Assembly (NCBI GenBank): GCA_002281855.1
Contig: NCHQ01000002.1
Location: 124,001 to 188,000, forward strand
Direction of reading: 5' to 3'
Length of the DNA stretch: 64,000 nucleotides
Source: Rhodospirillales bacterium 24-66-33
Lineage (GTDB): Bacteria > Pseudomonadota > Alphaproteobacteria > Reyranellales > Reyranellaceae
Shown here: positions 1-9,748 of the stretch, piece after piece
Layout: every line of letters begins with the position of its first letter
How positions within the stretch are numbered: position 1 is the stretch's first letter
Notes under the pieces: model-generated
Database searches by the model: none
Seen by the model: only the letters and a program-made list of their open reading frames with translations
Told to the model about the DNA's origin: nothing
Translations under genes and position numbers: made by a program

Positions 1-316
1 TCAGCGAGCCTTCGATCTGCTGCTTGATATGCAGCCGCGACATGCCCGAATCGTTGGGGCGACCACCCATCGGATTGAAGAACTTGGAGGCGATGACAGC
101 GTCCGCGCGCCGGCCCTTCAGCGCCAGCCCCAGCATCGTCTCCGACGTGCCGCCGACATAGGAATTGGCCGTGTCGAAGAAGGTTACACCCGCATCAAGT
201 GCGGCGTTTACCATCGCCGAGGCGCCCTCCTGGTCGGCGCCGTTGCCGAAGGTCATGGTGCCCAGGCAGATCTCCGAGACTTTCAGGCCGGCACGGCCGA
301 GATTGCGGTAGTCCAT
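1..316 (-). CDS. aldo/keto reductase, N-terminal part (cut by window edge)
   Basis: The reverse strand reads from an ATG at 316 to the window edge without a stop, giving 105 residues. It begins MDYRNLGRAGLKVSEICLGT, followed by a TFGNG segment and a DAGVTFFDTANSY segment. These are the first strands and the NADPH-barrel Asp/Tyr region of the aldo/keto reductase (AKR) superfamily, which reduces carbonyls with NADPH. A purine-rich GGAGGAAGCCC stretch lies just upstream of the ATG. The C-terminal two thirds lie outside the window, so substrate class cannot be judged. It is divergent from the MerR-type gene, with 138 bp between them. Family assignment is firm; subfamily is unknown. Confidence 0.85.
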   Translation of the reverse strand, partial: MDYRNLGRAGLKVSEICLGTMTFGNGADQEGASAMVNAALDAGVTFFDTANSYVGGTSETMLGLALKGRRADAVIASKFFNPMGGRPNDSGMSRLHIKQQIEGSL

Positions 317-393
317 GGGCTTCCTCCGTCATCCGACACCGAGACTACGCCGTCCTGCGGTGATGAAGGAATGACTGTGCCTGGAAAAGCGTA

Positions 394-424
394 TTGACCC
401 GGCCCCAGGGACCGCCCTCATAAG
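394..424 (+). promoter_or_regulatory. MerR-type promoter with 19-bp spacer and central dyad
   Basis: A -35 like TTGACC (394-399) and a -10 like CATAAG (419-424) are separated by 19 bp. That long spacer is typical of promoters activated by MerR-family proteins. A near-perfect dyad, GGCCCCAGGGACC (401-413), sits in the spacer, where a MerR dimer would bind. The promoter reads into the MerR-fusion gene that starts 31 bp downstream, suggesting autoregulation. Assignment is by eye only. Confidence 0.5.
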
Positions 425-454
425 GCGAACGGTCAACATCAGACGAGGTCGATC

Positions 455-1426
455 GTGAGCCAGTTCCTGAACGCATCCGACGCCGCCCGGCGTCTCGGCA
501 TTTCCACCAAGGCGCTCCGCCTATACGAACAGCGCGGCCTGCTCGCCCCGATACGCTCCGACGCAGGATGGCGGGCCTATGGGCCGGAGGATCTGGAACG
601 CGCTTCGGAGATCGTCGCCCTGCGGGCTCTGGGCTTCAGCCTGGCGCAGGTGGCGCGCATCCTGAAGGGCGATGCGAGCGGCCTGGAGCCGGCGCTGGCC
701 GCTCACCAGGCTTCACTCGAAGGCCGCGTGCGCGAGCTGGTCGAGGCCATCGATGGCGTGCGTGCCCTGCGCGGCGACCTCGCGCGTGGCAGCGCGCCGA
801 GCGCGTCCGAGCTCGCGCGCACGCTGATCCTGACGCCCGGGCTCCACGTCGCGTTCGACCTTCCCTGGCCGTGGGGCGGCGAGCCCTTCGAACTGCGCGA
901 CATCCCGCCCCTCACCTACATCACCGGCCCCTTGGGCAGCGGCAAGACCCGGCTGGCGATCCGGATCGCCGAACAGATCGACGGTGTCTTCCTGGACCTC
1001 GACCGGGCCGCCGATCCTTCGCTGCAGCCGAAGATCGAGGCCACAGTCGGCCTGCTCGTGCAGGACGGCGCGACCGACACGGCGGCCCTCAGGGCCCTGC
1101 TCAGCGGTCTGGAAGCGTCGACGCCCGTCGTCGTCGACCTCATCGAACAAGGCCTCGACCGGCCGACGCAGGAAGCGCTGATCGCCCATCTGCGCCGGCG
1201 TAGTCCCGGCATGCCGCCGCTGTTCGTGATGACGCGCTCCAGTTCGATCCTCGATCTCGATGCGCTCGGTCCCGACGAGGCGGTGCTCTTCTGTCCGGCC
1301 AATCACGCGCCGCCGTTCCGCGTCGCGCCCTTTCCCGGCACGCCGGGCTATGAGGCGCTGGCCTCCTGCCTGGCCCCGCCGGAAGTGCGGGCGCGCAGCG
1401 AGGGGGTCATTGCCGTGCGGCGATGA
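455..1426 (+). CDS. MerR-family regulator fused to a P-loop NTPase-like domain
   Basis: The protein has 323 residues. Residues 5-75 form a MerR winged helix (ASDAARRLGISTKALRLYEQ, then a GWRAY-EDLERA-LRALGFSLAQV pattern). A helical linker covers about 80-110. From about 125 the protein is not a usual MerR effector domain: TYITGPLGSGKT at 154-165 is a Walker A motif with Lys164, and VFLDLDR (178-184) or VVVDL further on may be Walker B. Usual one-component MerR regulators are 130-280 residues without an NTPase motif. The start is GTG at 455 with AGACGAGG 7 bp upstream. The 3' end overlaps the convergent SGNH gene by 20 bp. I infer a nucleotide-responsive regulator; the ligand and targets are unknown. 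Confidence 0.8.
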   Translation: MSQFLNASDAARRLGISTKALRLYEQRGLLAPIRSDAGWRAYGPEDLERASEIVALRALGFSLAQVARILKGDASGLEPALAAHQASLEGRVRELVEAIDGVRALRGDLARGSAPSASELARTLILTPGLHVAFDLPWPWGGEPFELRDIPPLTYITGPLGSGKTRLAIRIAEQIDGVFLDLDRAADPSLQPKIEATVGLLVQDGATDTAALRALLSGLEASTPVVVDLIEQGLDRPTQEALIAHLRRRSPGMPPLFVMTRSSSILDLDALGPDEAVLFCPANHAPPFRVAPFPGTPGYEALASCLAPPEVRARSEGVIAVRR

Positions 1427-2495
1427 CCTGCTTCAGCTTTGAATACATGGCGTAGTGCCAGTAGGGCCCGCCATGATCGTCGAGGCCCATGATGTTGTCC
1501 TGCATCACATAGGTGAAGTCCCGCGGGGTCGCGGCAACGATCTCGACATTGGCTGGCAGGTTCTGCAGCACCGGATCGTTCTTCGCGCCGAACATGTGCA
1601 GGAGATGGATCTTCTCGACAGTGCTCGCCGCAATCGCCCGCAGGAGTTCGCTCGACACCCTGTCCACATAATCCGGCGCGGGCTCCGGGCCCGCGCAATA
1701 GGCCGGATCGAATTTGCAATGCATCGGGATCGTGTCGAGGGCCAGGCGATTGCTCGTGTCGAGCCGGGCGCGGATCACCCTGTCCTTCGGGTCCAGTTCG
1801 ACCTCGGGAAAGGTCGAGGCCATCCAGTCGCGGATGCTGCGCAGCCGTGCGGGCGCGGCGACATGGCGTTCCTTGTAGTACTGCGCATAGGCCAGGATGA
1901 CGACGTCGCCGGGACGAATCCGGTCCTTGATCCGCTGCATCGTGACCAGCGCATTGGCCCACGAGTAGCCGGCCAGCGCATGGAGTTGCACGGAGGCGCC
2001 GGGATATTCCGTCTGCAGCAGGAAGGTGAAGGTCTGCTGGTCGTTGACGCCGTCGCCGAACACGTAGGAATCGCCCAGGACGAAGATCCGGCGCGTCGCC
2101 TCGGGCGGCGTGTTGCCGGTGAACCTCGTTCCGTCAGGATTGATCGTCACCACGGCGTCGAGATGTTCGACCCTTCCCTGCCGCAGGCCGCTGTAGCGGA
2201 AGATGTATCGCCCGGGGTTGGCGCGATACCCCTGCTCGGCATCCTCGGCGAAGAAGCCCGCCGGCAGGCGGGTCATGCGCCGGTAGCTCGCCGGATCGGG
2301 AAACGATCCGGGCAGCAGCCAGCTCAAGCCCGTGCGCAGCGCCAGCAGGATCGCGGGATCCGACGGCGGCCCCGGCAGAGCGGCGATCCTGTCCTTGTTG
2401 ACGGCGTAGAGGTAGGCCGAGGCGCCGATCTCCAGCGCGACCAGGACGATGGCGGCCAGGATCGCGTAGAAGATCGCCTTCTTCGGCCTGCTCAC
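1407..2495 (-). CDS. SGNH/GDSL hydrolase-like membrane-anchored protein
   Basis: The protein has 362 residues, with a single N-terminal membrane segment (about 7-31, AIFYAILAAIVLVALEIGAS) and an extracytoplasmic remainder. FVLGDSYVFGDGV at 138-150 matches block I of SGNH hydrolases, with Ser143 as likely nucleophile. The C-terminal DDHGGPYWH (339-347) supplies candidate Asp/His partners. Such proteins act on ester or acyl groups of envelope polymers, but the substrate here cannot be read from sequence. The start is GTG at 2495, 12 bp after the acyl-CoA dehydrogenase stop. Its last 20 bp overlap the convergent MerR-fusion gene. Confidence 0.7.
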   Translation of the reverse strand: MSRPKKAIFYAILAAIVLVALEIGASAYLYAVNKDRIAALPGPPSDPAILLALRTGLSWLLPGSFPDPASYRRMTRLPAGFFAEDAEQGYRANPGRYIFRYSGLRQGRVEHLDAVVTINPDGTRFTGNTPPEATRRIFVLGDSYVFGDGVNDQQTFTFLLQTEYPGASVQLHALAGYSWANALVTMQRIKDRIRPGDVVILAYAQYYKERHVAAPARLRSIRDWMASTFPEVELDPKDRVIRARLDTSNRLALDTIPMHCKFDPAYCAGPEPAPDYVDRVSSELLRAIAASTVEKIHLLHMFGAKNDPVLQNLPANVEIVAATPRDFTYVMQDNIMGLDDHGGPYWHYAMYSKLKQVIAARQ

Positions 2496-2507
2496 GCGAG
2501 GCTCGAC

Positions 2508-3722
2508 TCAGAGGCCGAGCATCGCCTTGGCCAGCACGTTGCGCTGCACTTCCGACGAACCGCCGTAGATCGTGGTCTTGCGGGTGTTGAAGTAGCGCGG
2601 CGAGACGTCGTCGACATACTCGCCGCCGACGGGGACGATGTTGCTGTCGTAGTTGCGCAGCTCGGTGAACGGCGTGCCGTACCAGCCGACCGCCTCGACC
2701 GCGAGCTCGGTGACCTTCTGGCCGACCTCGGTCCCGCGCATCTTCACGACCGAGCCCATGTTGCCCGGCGCATCGCCGGTCTTGAGGCTCGAATAGAACA
2801 TCAGCTCGTTCATCTCGACGGCATCGATCTCCATCTCGACCGCGGCCATCTTCTCGCGCCAGCTCGGATTGGCCGACAGCGGCTCGCCCTCGGTCATCTG
2901 GGTCTTCGACAGGGTCTGCAGATGGCGGAAGGCCTTGCGCAGGCGCGGGCCGAAGGCCTGGCCGCCGCGCTCGAATTCGAGCAGGTACTTGGCGTAGGTC
3001 CAGCCCTTGTTCTCCTCGCCGACGAGGTTCTCGACCGGCACCTTCACGTCGCTGAAGAACACCTGGTTGATCTCATGCCGCATCGGCGTGCGCGTACCGT
3101 CGACCATGTAGATCGGATCCAGCGTGATGCCCGGCGTCTTCATGTCGATCAGCAGGAACGAGATGCCCTCCTGGCGTTTGCCTTCGTTGGAGGTGCGGAC
3201 GAGGCAGAAGATCCAATCGGCGAAGTGGGCGTTGGTGGTCCAGATCTTCTGGCCGTTCACGACGTAATGATCGCCCTGCCGCTCGGCCTTTGTGCGCAAG
3301 GACGCGAGGTCGGAGCCGGAGCCCGGCTCGGAATAGCCCTGGCACCACAGCTCCTCGGCGGCGGCGATCTTGGGCAGGAAGCGCTTCTTCTGCGCCTCGC
3401 TGCCGAACTTCATCAGGACCGGCGCCACCATCTTGATGCTGAACGACGAAAGATAGGGCGAGTCGGCGCGCGCCATCTCCATCTCGAAGATGAACTTCTG
3501 CGTCGAGGTCCAGCCCGTGCCGCCATATTCCTTGGGCCAGTTGGGGCAGAGCCAGCCCTTGCTCGCCAGTTTCTTCTGCCATTGGACCAGCCGCTCCTTG
3601 GAGACGTGGCTGGTGCGGCTGCGGCGGCTCTCCTCCGCCACTTCCGGCGGCATGTTGGCCGCGATCCACTCGCGCACTTCCTGCTGGAAGGCCAGTTCCT
3701 GTTCGTTGAAGGCCAGATGCAT
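2508..3722 (-). CDS. acyl-CoA dehydrogenase family protein
   Basis: The 404-residue protein has the three-part acyl-CoA dehydrogenase layout: N-terminal helices, a middle beta domain with WCQGYSEPGSGSDLASL (about 125-142) and WTTNAHFADWIFCLVRT, and a C-terminal helical domain ending IYGGSSEVQRNVLAKAMLGL. It would oxidise an acyl-CoA at the alpha-beta bond using FAD and pass electrons to ETF. The MCAD-type catalytic Glu position (YEGT) is Gly here; the Glu pair in LLEFERGG may supply the base, as in IVD/LCAD types. The ATG at 3722 has AAGGAA upstream. It is a close paralogue of the gene at 3830-5041. Substrate is unknown. Confidence 0.9.
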   Translation of the reverse strand: MHLAFNEQELAFQQEVREWIAANMPPEVAEESRRSRTSHVSKERLVQWQKKLASKGWLCPNWPKEYGGTGWTSTQKFIFEMEMARADSPYLSSFSIKMVAPVLMKFGSEAQKKRFLPKIAAAEELWCQGYSEPGSGSDLASLRTKAERQGDHYVVNGQKIWTTNAHFADWIFCLVRTSNEGKRQEGISFLLIDMKTPGITLDPIYMVDGTRTPMRHEINQVFFSDVKVPVENLVGEENKGWTYAKYLLEFERGGQAFGPRLRKAFRHLQTLSKTQMTEGEPLSANPSWREKMAAVEMEIDAVEMNELMFYSSLKTGDAPGNMGSVVKMRGTEVGQKVTELAVEAVGWYGTPFTELRNYDSNIVPVGGEYVDDVSPRYFNTRKTTIYGGSSEVQRNVLAKAMLGL

Positions 3723-3737
3723 TTCCTTGCCCTATCT

Positions 3738-3824
3738 TGTCATCCTGAGCGAAGCGAAGGATCTAACGCTTCGACAGGGTACTGTGTTCGTTCCGTGAGG
3801 TCCTTCGCTTCGCTCAGGACGACA
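3738..3824. repeat. intergenic palindromic repeat, family A (copy 1)
   Basis: An 18-bp arm, CCTGAGCGAAGCGAAGGA (3744-3761), returns as an exact inverted copy at 3801-3818, flanked by TGTC/GACA. It fills the gap between the two acyl-CoA dehydrogenase genes. Related copies lie at 19687-19785 and 20451-20521. No coding function is seen. Confidence 0.75.
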
Positions 3825-3829
3825 CTGTT

Positions 3830-5041
<1,212 letters not shown>

Positions 5042-5140
5042 TGGGGGCTCCTTTTAGGGTCCGGAAGGTACCGCGCCGGGTTCCGGCGCGTAAAGCGTGC
5101 GATACACTGTTCCGCAGTGCGTTCAGCCCGCAGGAAGCCG

Positions 5141-6469
5141 ATGTCCCCACCCGTCCAGTCGATCGTCAGCGACGAGAAACTCCCGCCCTCCGCCGAAATC
5201 GTGGTGATCGGCGCCGGCATAGCGGGCAGCACCGCCGCCTATTGGCTGGCGAAACGCGGTCACCAGGTCGCGCTGCTCGACAAGGGCGTGATCGGCGGGG
5301 AGCAGACCAGCCGGAACTGGGGCTGGTGCCGCCAGCAGCATCGCGACCTGCGCGAGCTGCCGCTCGCCATGAAGAGCCTGGATATCTGGGGCGAGCTGTC
5401 CCGCGAGCTGGGCGCAGAGACCGGCTTTCGCCGCACCGGGCTCACCTATGTCACCGACCGCCCGGCCGATTTCGCGCAGTGGGAGGAATGGACCCTGCGC
5501 GCCCGCGAGTACCAGATGCACAGCCAGGTGCTGAGCGGCGCGGAGGCCAAGGAACTCACGCCCGGCAGCACCGGCCAGTGGATCGGCGGCGTGCACTCGC
5601 CGACCGACGGCCGCGCCGAGCCGTCCCTCGCCGGCCCGGCCCTCGCCGAGGGTGCCCGCAGGCACGGCGCCACGCTCCACCAGAACTGCGCCGCGCGCGG
5701 CCTCGACATCGAAGGCGGCAAGGTCGCGGGCGTCATCACCGAGCGTGGGATCATCCGCACCCGGACGGTTCTGTTGGCCGGCGGCGCCTGGAGCTCCCTC
5801 TTCTGCCGGCGCCACGATCTGCGCCTGGCCCAGGCCAGTGTGCGCTCGACCTCCTTCGCCACGATGGCGGCGCCCGAGGTGACCGGCGGCGGCCTGTCGA
5901 TGCCCGACGTCACGATCCGTCGCCGCCTCGACGGCGGCTACACAGTCGGCCTGGGCGGGCGCGGTCTCGTCGAGCTGTCACCGCAGGGCCTGCTCTATGC
6001 CCGCCAGTTCTGGCCGACCTTCAAGAAGCGCCGCGCCGGCCTCACCTTCGGCGTCGGCCGTTCCTTCATCGAAGGGCCTGAGTCGTTCGCCAACTGGTCG
6101 TTCGACCTGGAATCGCCCTTCGAGCGGCAGCGCACGCTCGATCCCGCCGCCGATCCGGTGCTGGTCGAAAGAGGCCTCACGCGCCTGAGCGATCACTATC
6201 CGGCCCTGAAGGGGCTGAAGGTCGCGCATGCCTGGGGCGGCCTGATCGACTCGACGCCCGACGGCATTCCCGTGATCTCCGCCGTCGATCCCCTGCCCGG
6301 CCTCTTCCTCTCGACCGGCTATACCGGCCACGGCTTCGGCATCGGTCCCGGCGCGGGCCGGCTGGCCGCCGACCTCATCGCCGGCGACCCGCCGATCGTC
6401 GATCCCTCGCCGTTCCGCTACAGCCGCATGATCGACGGCACCGATCTCGGTGCGCCCGGGATGATGTAA
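5141..6469 (+). CDS. FAD-dependent oxidoreductase, DAO/glycine oxidase-like
   Basis: The protein has 442 residues. VVIGAGIAGSTAAYWLAKRG (21-40) is the dinucleotide-binding GxGxxG fold, with Asp in LLDKG binding ribose. The C-terminal GGLIDSTPDGIPVISAVD and STGYTGHGFGIGPGAGRLAA closes the FAD site, as in DadA- and PuuB-type amine/amino-acid oxidoreductases. It likely oxidises a secondary amine or amino acid. I start at ATG 5141 with CAGGAAG upstream. The frame stays open leftward to 4697, but that part is antisense to the dehydrogenase gene and carries no recognisable domain. Substrate is uncertain. Confidence 0.85.
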   Translation: MSPPVQSIVSDEKLPPSAEIVVIGAGIAGSTAAYWLAKRGHQVALLDKGVIGGEQTSRNWGWCRQQHRDLRELPLAMKSLDIWGELSRELGAETGFRRTGLTYVTDRPADFAQWEEWTLRAREYQMHSQVLSGAEAKELTPGSTGQWIGGVHSPTDGRAEPSLAGPALAEGARRHGATLHQNCAARGLDIEGGKVAGVITERGIIRTRTVLLAGGAWSSLFCRRHDLRLAQASVRSTSFATMAAPEVTGGGLSMPDVTIRRRLDGGYTVGLGGRGLVELSPQGLLYARQFWPTFKKRRAGLTFGVGRSFIEGPESFANWSFDLESPFERQRTLDPAADPVLVERGLTRLSDHYPALKGLKVAHAWGGLIDSTPDGIPVISAVDPLPGLFLSTGYTGHGFGIGPGAGRLAADLIAGDPPIVDPSPFRYSRMIDGTDLGAPGMM

Positions 6470-6473
6470 TTGG

Positions 6474-6495
6474 AAAACCCCGTCGTCTCGACGGG
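6474..6495 (-). terminator. possible intrinsic terminator of the hydrolase transcript
   Basis: CCCGTCG (6479-6485), a TCT loop and CGACGGG (6489-6495) form a 7-bp stem. Read on the minus strand it is followed by GTTTTCC. It lies 82 bp past the hydrolase stop and just after the + strand oxidoreductase. Confidence 0.35.
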
Positions 6496-6576
6496 AAATT
6501 AGTACGTCGTCCCTGTCGGTCCGTATCGGTGATCCTCAGCACCACGACCGGATACGGGCCGACGCGGCACCGCGCC

Positions 6577-7437
6577 TCAGACGCCGAGGAACTTCGTCAC
6601 GAGGGCGACGGTCGCGTCGGGATTTTCTTCCATGATCCAGTGGGCGGCGTTCGGCACGATGCCTTCGGTAACGTCGCTGGCGACGAAGCGCATCACGGCG
6701 GCCATCGTTGGTCCGAACGACTTCTCGCCGCCCAGCGCGAGCACCGGCATGGCCAGCTTGGTCTCGGCAAAGCGCTTGTTGTCGATTTCGTCCTGCGCAA
6801 AGGCCGCGAACTGGGCGAAGCCCGCTCGCATGCCGCCGGGCTGGGCGTAGCGCGCGGCGTAGAATTCGCGCGCCGCCTCGCCGAACTTAGCCGGGTCGGC
6901 GGAGAATTCATTCCAGAAGCGGTCGAGGTAGATGCGCTCGCGTCCCTGGACCAAGCGCTCGGCATCGGGGCCGCGGAAATTGAAGTGCCAGAGCATCGGG
7001 CTGCGCAGGATCTGCTCCCACGGACCGATGCCGGGCAGAGGCGCGTCGATGACCACGAGCCTGCCGACGTCGTTGCGATACTGAGCAGCATAGGCGTAGG
7101 CGACCATGTTGCCGATATCGTGCGCGACGATCTCGGTACGTCCCGCCCTCAGCGTCTGCAGGACCGTTCGGACGTCCTGCGCCTGCGTTGCCTTGTCGTA
7201 GCCGGAGTCGGGCTTGGACGAGAGGCCAAGCCCGCGCAGGTCGGGCGCGATCACCGTGCGCGTCGACATGAGCGCGGCCGCCATCGGCCCCCACATCTCG
7301 CTGGTCTCGCCGTACCCGTGGAGCAGCAGGACCGCCGGTCCCTGACCGCCCACCCAGACGTGGATGTCTGCACCCTTCGTGGCGATCTGCTGCGCACGAA
7401 ATCCGGGCGGCAGCGCCGGTACGCTCGATTCGGTCAT
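6577..7437 (-). CDS. alpha/beta hydrolase, epoxide hydrolase/haloacetate dehalogenase type
   Basis: The protein has 286 residues from the ATG at 7437. VLLLHGYGETSEMW (36-49) contains the oxyanion-hole HGYG. VAHDIGNMVAY has Asp107 at the nucleophile elbow, as in epoxide hydrolases and haloacetate dehalogenases rather than Ser esterases. NAAHWIMEENPD near the C-terminus supplies the catalytic His. It would hydrolyse an epoxide or carbon-halogen bond through an ester intermediate; the substrate is unknown. A TTG at 7479 in the same frame would add 14 residues; neither start has a clear ribosome site. It is 60 bp downstream of the GST gene on the same strand. Confidence 0.85.
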   Translation of the reverse strand: MTESSVPALPPGFRAQQIATKGADIHVWVGGQGPAVLLLHGYGETSEMWGPMAAALMSTRTVIAPDLRGLGLSSKPDSGYDKATQAQDVRTVLQTLRAGRTEIVAHDIGNMVAYAYAAQYRNDVGRLVVIDAPLPGIGPWEQILRSPMLWHFNFRGPDAERLVQGRERIYLDRFWNEFSADPAKFGEAAREFYAARYAQPGGMRAGFAQFAAFAQDEIDNKRFAETKLAMPVLALGGEKSFGPTMAAVMRFVASDVTEGIVPNAAHWIMEENPDATVALVTKFLGV

Positions 7438-7497
7438 GGAACCGATGTGCGCCCGGTGCGAGCCGATGTCGAGAGACAATCCCGGGTCAGGCCCGGG

Positions 7498-8184
7498 TCA
7501 GGCGACCTTCTTGCCGAGGTGCGGGAACATCGCGAGCTTTGCGGCCTCGTCCATCTCGGCCTTGAACGCGTGCTTGTCCTTGAGCGCGAGCGCACGGACC
7601 GCCGCCGGCCGAGCGTTGATCTCGGCGAGGTGACGCTGGAGGTTGGGGAACTGCTTGGGCGCATCGGGTCCCAGCACGAACGGAATCAGGCGCGACCAAC
7701 CCCACACCGCCATGTCGACGATGCTGAAGCTGTCGCCGCACATGTAGGTCTGCTTGCCGAGCCGCGCTTCGAGGATGCCCCAGTGGCGCTGCGCCTCGAA
7801 CGTATAGCGGTTGACGGCGTATTCCTTGGGCTCGGGCGCGAAGTTGCGGAAGTGCACGGCCTGGCCGGAATAAGGACCGATGCCCGACGCCACGAACATC
7901 AGCCAGGACAGCATCTCGCCCCGCCCCTTCGAGCCGGGGGCCGGCATGAACTTGCCCGATTTTTCGCCGAGATAGAGCAGGATCGCGTTGCTGTCGAACA
8001 CCGTCTCGCCGTCGTCGACGATGGCCGGGACCTTGGCGTTCGGATTGATCGCCAGGTATTCCGGCGCATGCTGCTCGCCCTTGCGGGTGTCCACCGGCAC
8101 CAGCTCGTAGGGCAGGCCCATCTCTTCGAGGCACAGCGCCACCTTCATCGGGTTGGGCGCCATGTTGTAATAGAACTTGATCAT
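7498..8184 (-). CDS. glutathione S-transferase
   Basis: The protein has 228 residues. The N-terminal thioredoxin-like domain shows NPMKVALCLEEMGLPYEL, the cis-Pro segment KVPAIVDDG and the gamma-glutamyl-binding DSNAILLYLGEK. The C-terminal half is the all-helical GST domain. It conjugates or exchanges glutathione on electrophiles in the cytoplasm. The ATG at 8184 has GGAGAG 5-9 bp upstream; the frame extends to 8226 without domain content. It precedes the hydrolase gene, and both may belong to one detoxification or catabolic unit with the Bug receptor upstream. Confidence 0.88.
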   Translation of the reverse strand: MIKFYYNMAPNPMKVALCLEEMGLPYELVPVDTRKGEQHAPEYLAINPNAKVPAIVDDGETVFDSNAILLYLGEKSGKFMPAPGSKGRGEMLSWLMFVASGIGPYSGQAVHFRNFAPEPKEYAVNRYTFEAQRHWGILEARLGKQTYMCGDSFSIVDMAVWGWSRLIPFVLGPDAPKQFPNLQRHLAEINARPAAVRALALKDKHAFKAEMDEAAKLAMFPHLGKKVA

Positions 8185-8222
8185 TACACTCTCCGTTTCT
8201 CGGCACTCTCTACCACGGATCG

Positions 8223-9191
8223 TCACTCCGGCTTGGCGCCGGATTGCTTGATGATGGGATCCCAGAAGGCCATCTGGTCGTCGTAGAACTTCTTGGCTTC
8301 CTCGGGCGTCGACTGGATCAGCTCGATGGCGAGCTCGTCGGCCTTCTTCACCATGTCGGGCTGCCTGAGCGCCTGGTTGAAGGCGGCGTTGAGCCTGTCG
8401 ATGATCGGGCGTGGCGTCCTGGCCGGCGCATAGACCGCGTACCAGGTGTTGATGGCGTAATCGAAGCCCGCGGACTCCTTGATCGTGGGCACGTCGGGAA
8501 GCTGCTTCAAGCGCTTGTCGGAGGCGACACCGAGCACACGCACCTTGCCGCCGTCGATGAAGCCCTTGCTCGACTGCAGCGTGTCGATCTGGAAGCCGTG
8601 CCGGCCGGCGATCGTGTCGACCATGCCGGGCGCCGAGCCGCGATACGGGACATGCAGCGCGTCGCCGCCGGCGCGGGTCGCGAACAGGTAGCTCGCGAGA
8701 TGGATCATGCCGCCATTGCCCGACGAGGCGTAGGAATACTTGCCCGGGTCCTTGCGCAGCATGCCGACGAGTTCCGACGTGCTCTTCGCGCCGTCCATGG
8801 GCGCCAGCAGGATCAGCGGCACGCTGGCGACATAGGCAATCGCCGCCAGCCCGTTCACCGGGTCGTAGCCGAGCTGCTTGCCGTAGAGCGCCGGCGCCAT
8901 CGCCATGGTCGAGGCGCTGAACAGGATCGTGTAGCCGTCAGGCTTCGCGTCCGCGACCATCGCGGTGCCGATGTTGCCGGTGGCGCCCGGCTTGTTCTCG
9001 ACCACGACCTGCTGCCCCAGGATTTCGGAAACGCGCGGCGCCAGCAGGCGTCCCACCACGTCAGTCGGTCCGCCCGCGGCGAAGGCGATGACCATGCGGA
9101 TCGGCTTGTCGGGATATGTCTGCGCGGCCGCCGGCGTCGCCAGGGCAGTCGCTGCGAGCGCGGCGAGCGCGCTCCGTCGTGTGAACTTCAT
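8223..9191 (-). CDS. Bug/TctC-family tripartite tricarboxylate transporter receptor
   Basis: The protein has 322 residues with an N-terminal export signal containing TRRSALAALAATALATPAAAQ, cut after AAAQ or nearby. The mature protein opens TYPDKPIRMVIAFAAGGPTD, the signature of the Bug extracytoplasmic solute receptor family (TctC). These periplasmic proteins bind carboxylates or related organic acids and hand them to TctAB permeases. No tctA/tctB genes are in the window, so it is an orphan receptor, which is common in this family. The ATG at 9191 has GAGGGGG upstream; the 22-residue extension to 9257 is rejected. Confidence 0.9.
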   Translation of the reverse strand: MKFTRRSALAALAATALATPAAAQTYPDKPIRMVIAFAAGGPTDVVGRLLAPRVSEILGQQVVVENKPGATGNIGTAMVADAKPDGYTILFSASTMAMAPALYGKQLGYDPVNGLAAIAYVASVPLILLAPMDGAKSTSELVGMLRKDPGKYSYASSGNGGMIHLASYLFATRAGGDALHVPYRGSAPGMVDTIAGRHGFQIDTLQSSKGFIDGGKVRVLGVASDKRLKQLPDVPTIKESAGFDYAINTWYAVYAPARTPRPIIDRLNAAFNQALRQPDMVKKADELAIELIQSTPEEAKKFYDDQMAFWDPIIKQSGAKPE

Positions 9192-9357
9192 CGTTTCCCC
9201 CTCTTGAGCTTTTGCGCCGCTTTTGCCCGAGTTTAGGCTGGTGCAGGCCACGTGCAATGGGGCCCGGTCGCGTGTCGGACCTTCCGGGGCGCGAAGAGCG
9301 ATTGACTGTAACCCGGCCGGGATAATTAGATGGCACTACCTCAGGGGGAGAAAGCCC

Positions 9358-9666
9358 ATGGCAAAGCTCGTGGTTCTCTACAACAAGCCCGCCGACGTGG
9401 CGGCCTTCGATGCCCACTATTTCAACAAGCACGTCCCACTGGCGAAGACGATCCCGGGCCTCCGATCCTACGAAGTCAACGACGGACCCGTCGGCACGCC
9501 GCAAGGTCCAGCGCCGTATCACCTGGTTGCCATTCTGACCTTCGACTCGATGGCGGCGATCGGCGCTGCCTTCGCCTCGAAAGAAGGCCAGGCGACGGCG
9601 GGCGACCTCGCCAACTTCGCCCAGGCGGGGGCTCAACTGCTGATGCTCGAAACCCGCGAGATCTGA
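9358..9666 (+). CDS. EthD-family small protein
   Basis: The protein has 102 residues. It begins MAKLVVLYNKPADVAAFDAH, followed by YFNKHVPLAKTIPGLRSYEV. The HVPLAK-PGL pattern is that of EthD dimeric alpha+beta barrel proteins, first seen beside ether-degrading P450 systems. Members are small cytoplasmic proteins of poorly defined catalytic role. The ATG at 9358 has CAGGGGGAG 7 bp upstream, an excellent ribosome site; the frame is open to 9223 without domain content. It is divergent from the Bug receptor and 82 bp before the amidase. Confidence 0.85.
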   Translation: MAKLVVLYNKPADVAAFDAHYFNKHVPLAKTIPGLRSYEVNDGPVGTPQGPAPYHLVAILTFDSMAAIGAAFASKEGQATAGDLANFAQAGAQLLMLETREI

Positions 9667-9748
9667 CCGTCCATCGAGACGCCCGGCGCCCGGCTCATGT
9701 AAAGATGCGCGCGCCGCCCATCTTGGCGGCGCAATAGAGGGTGTTTCG

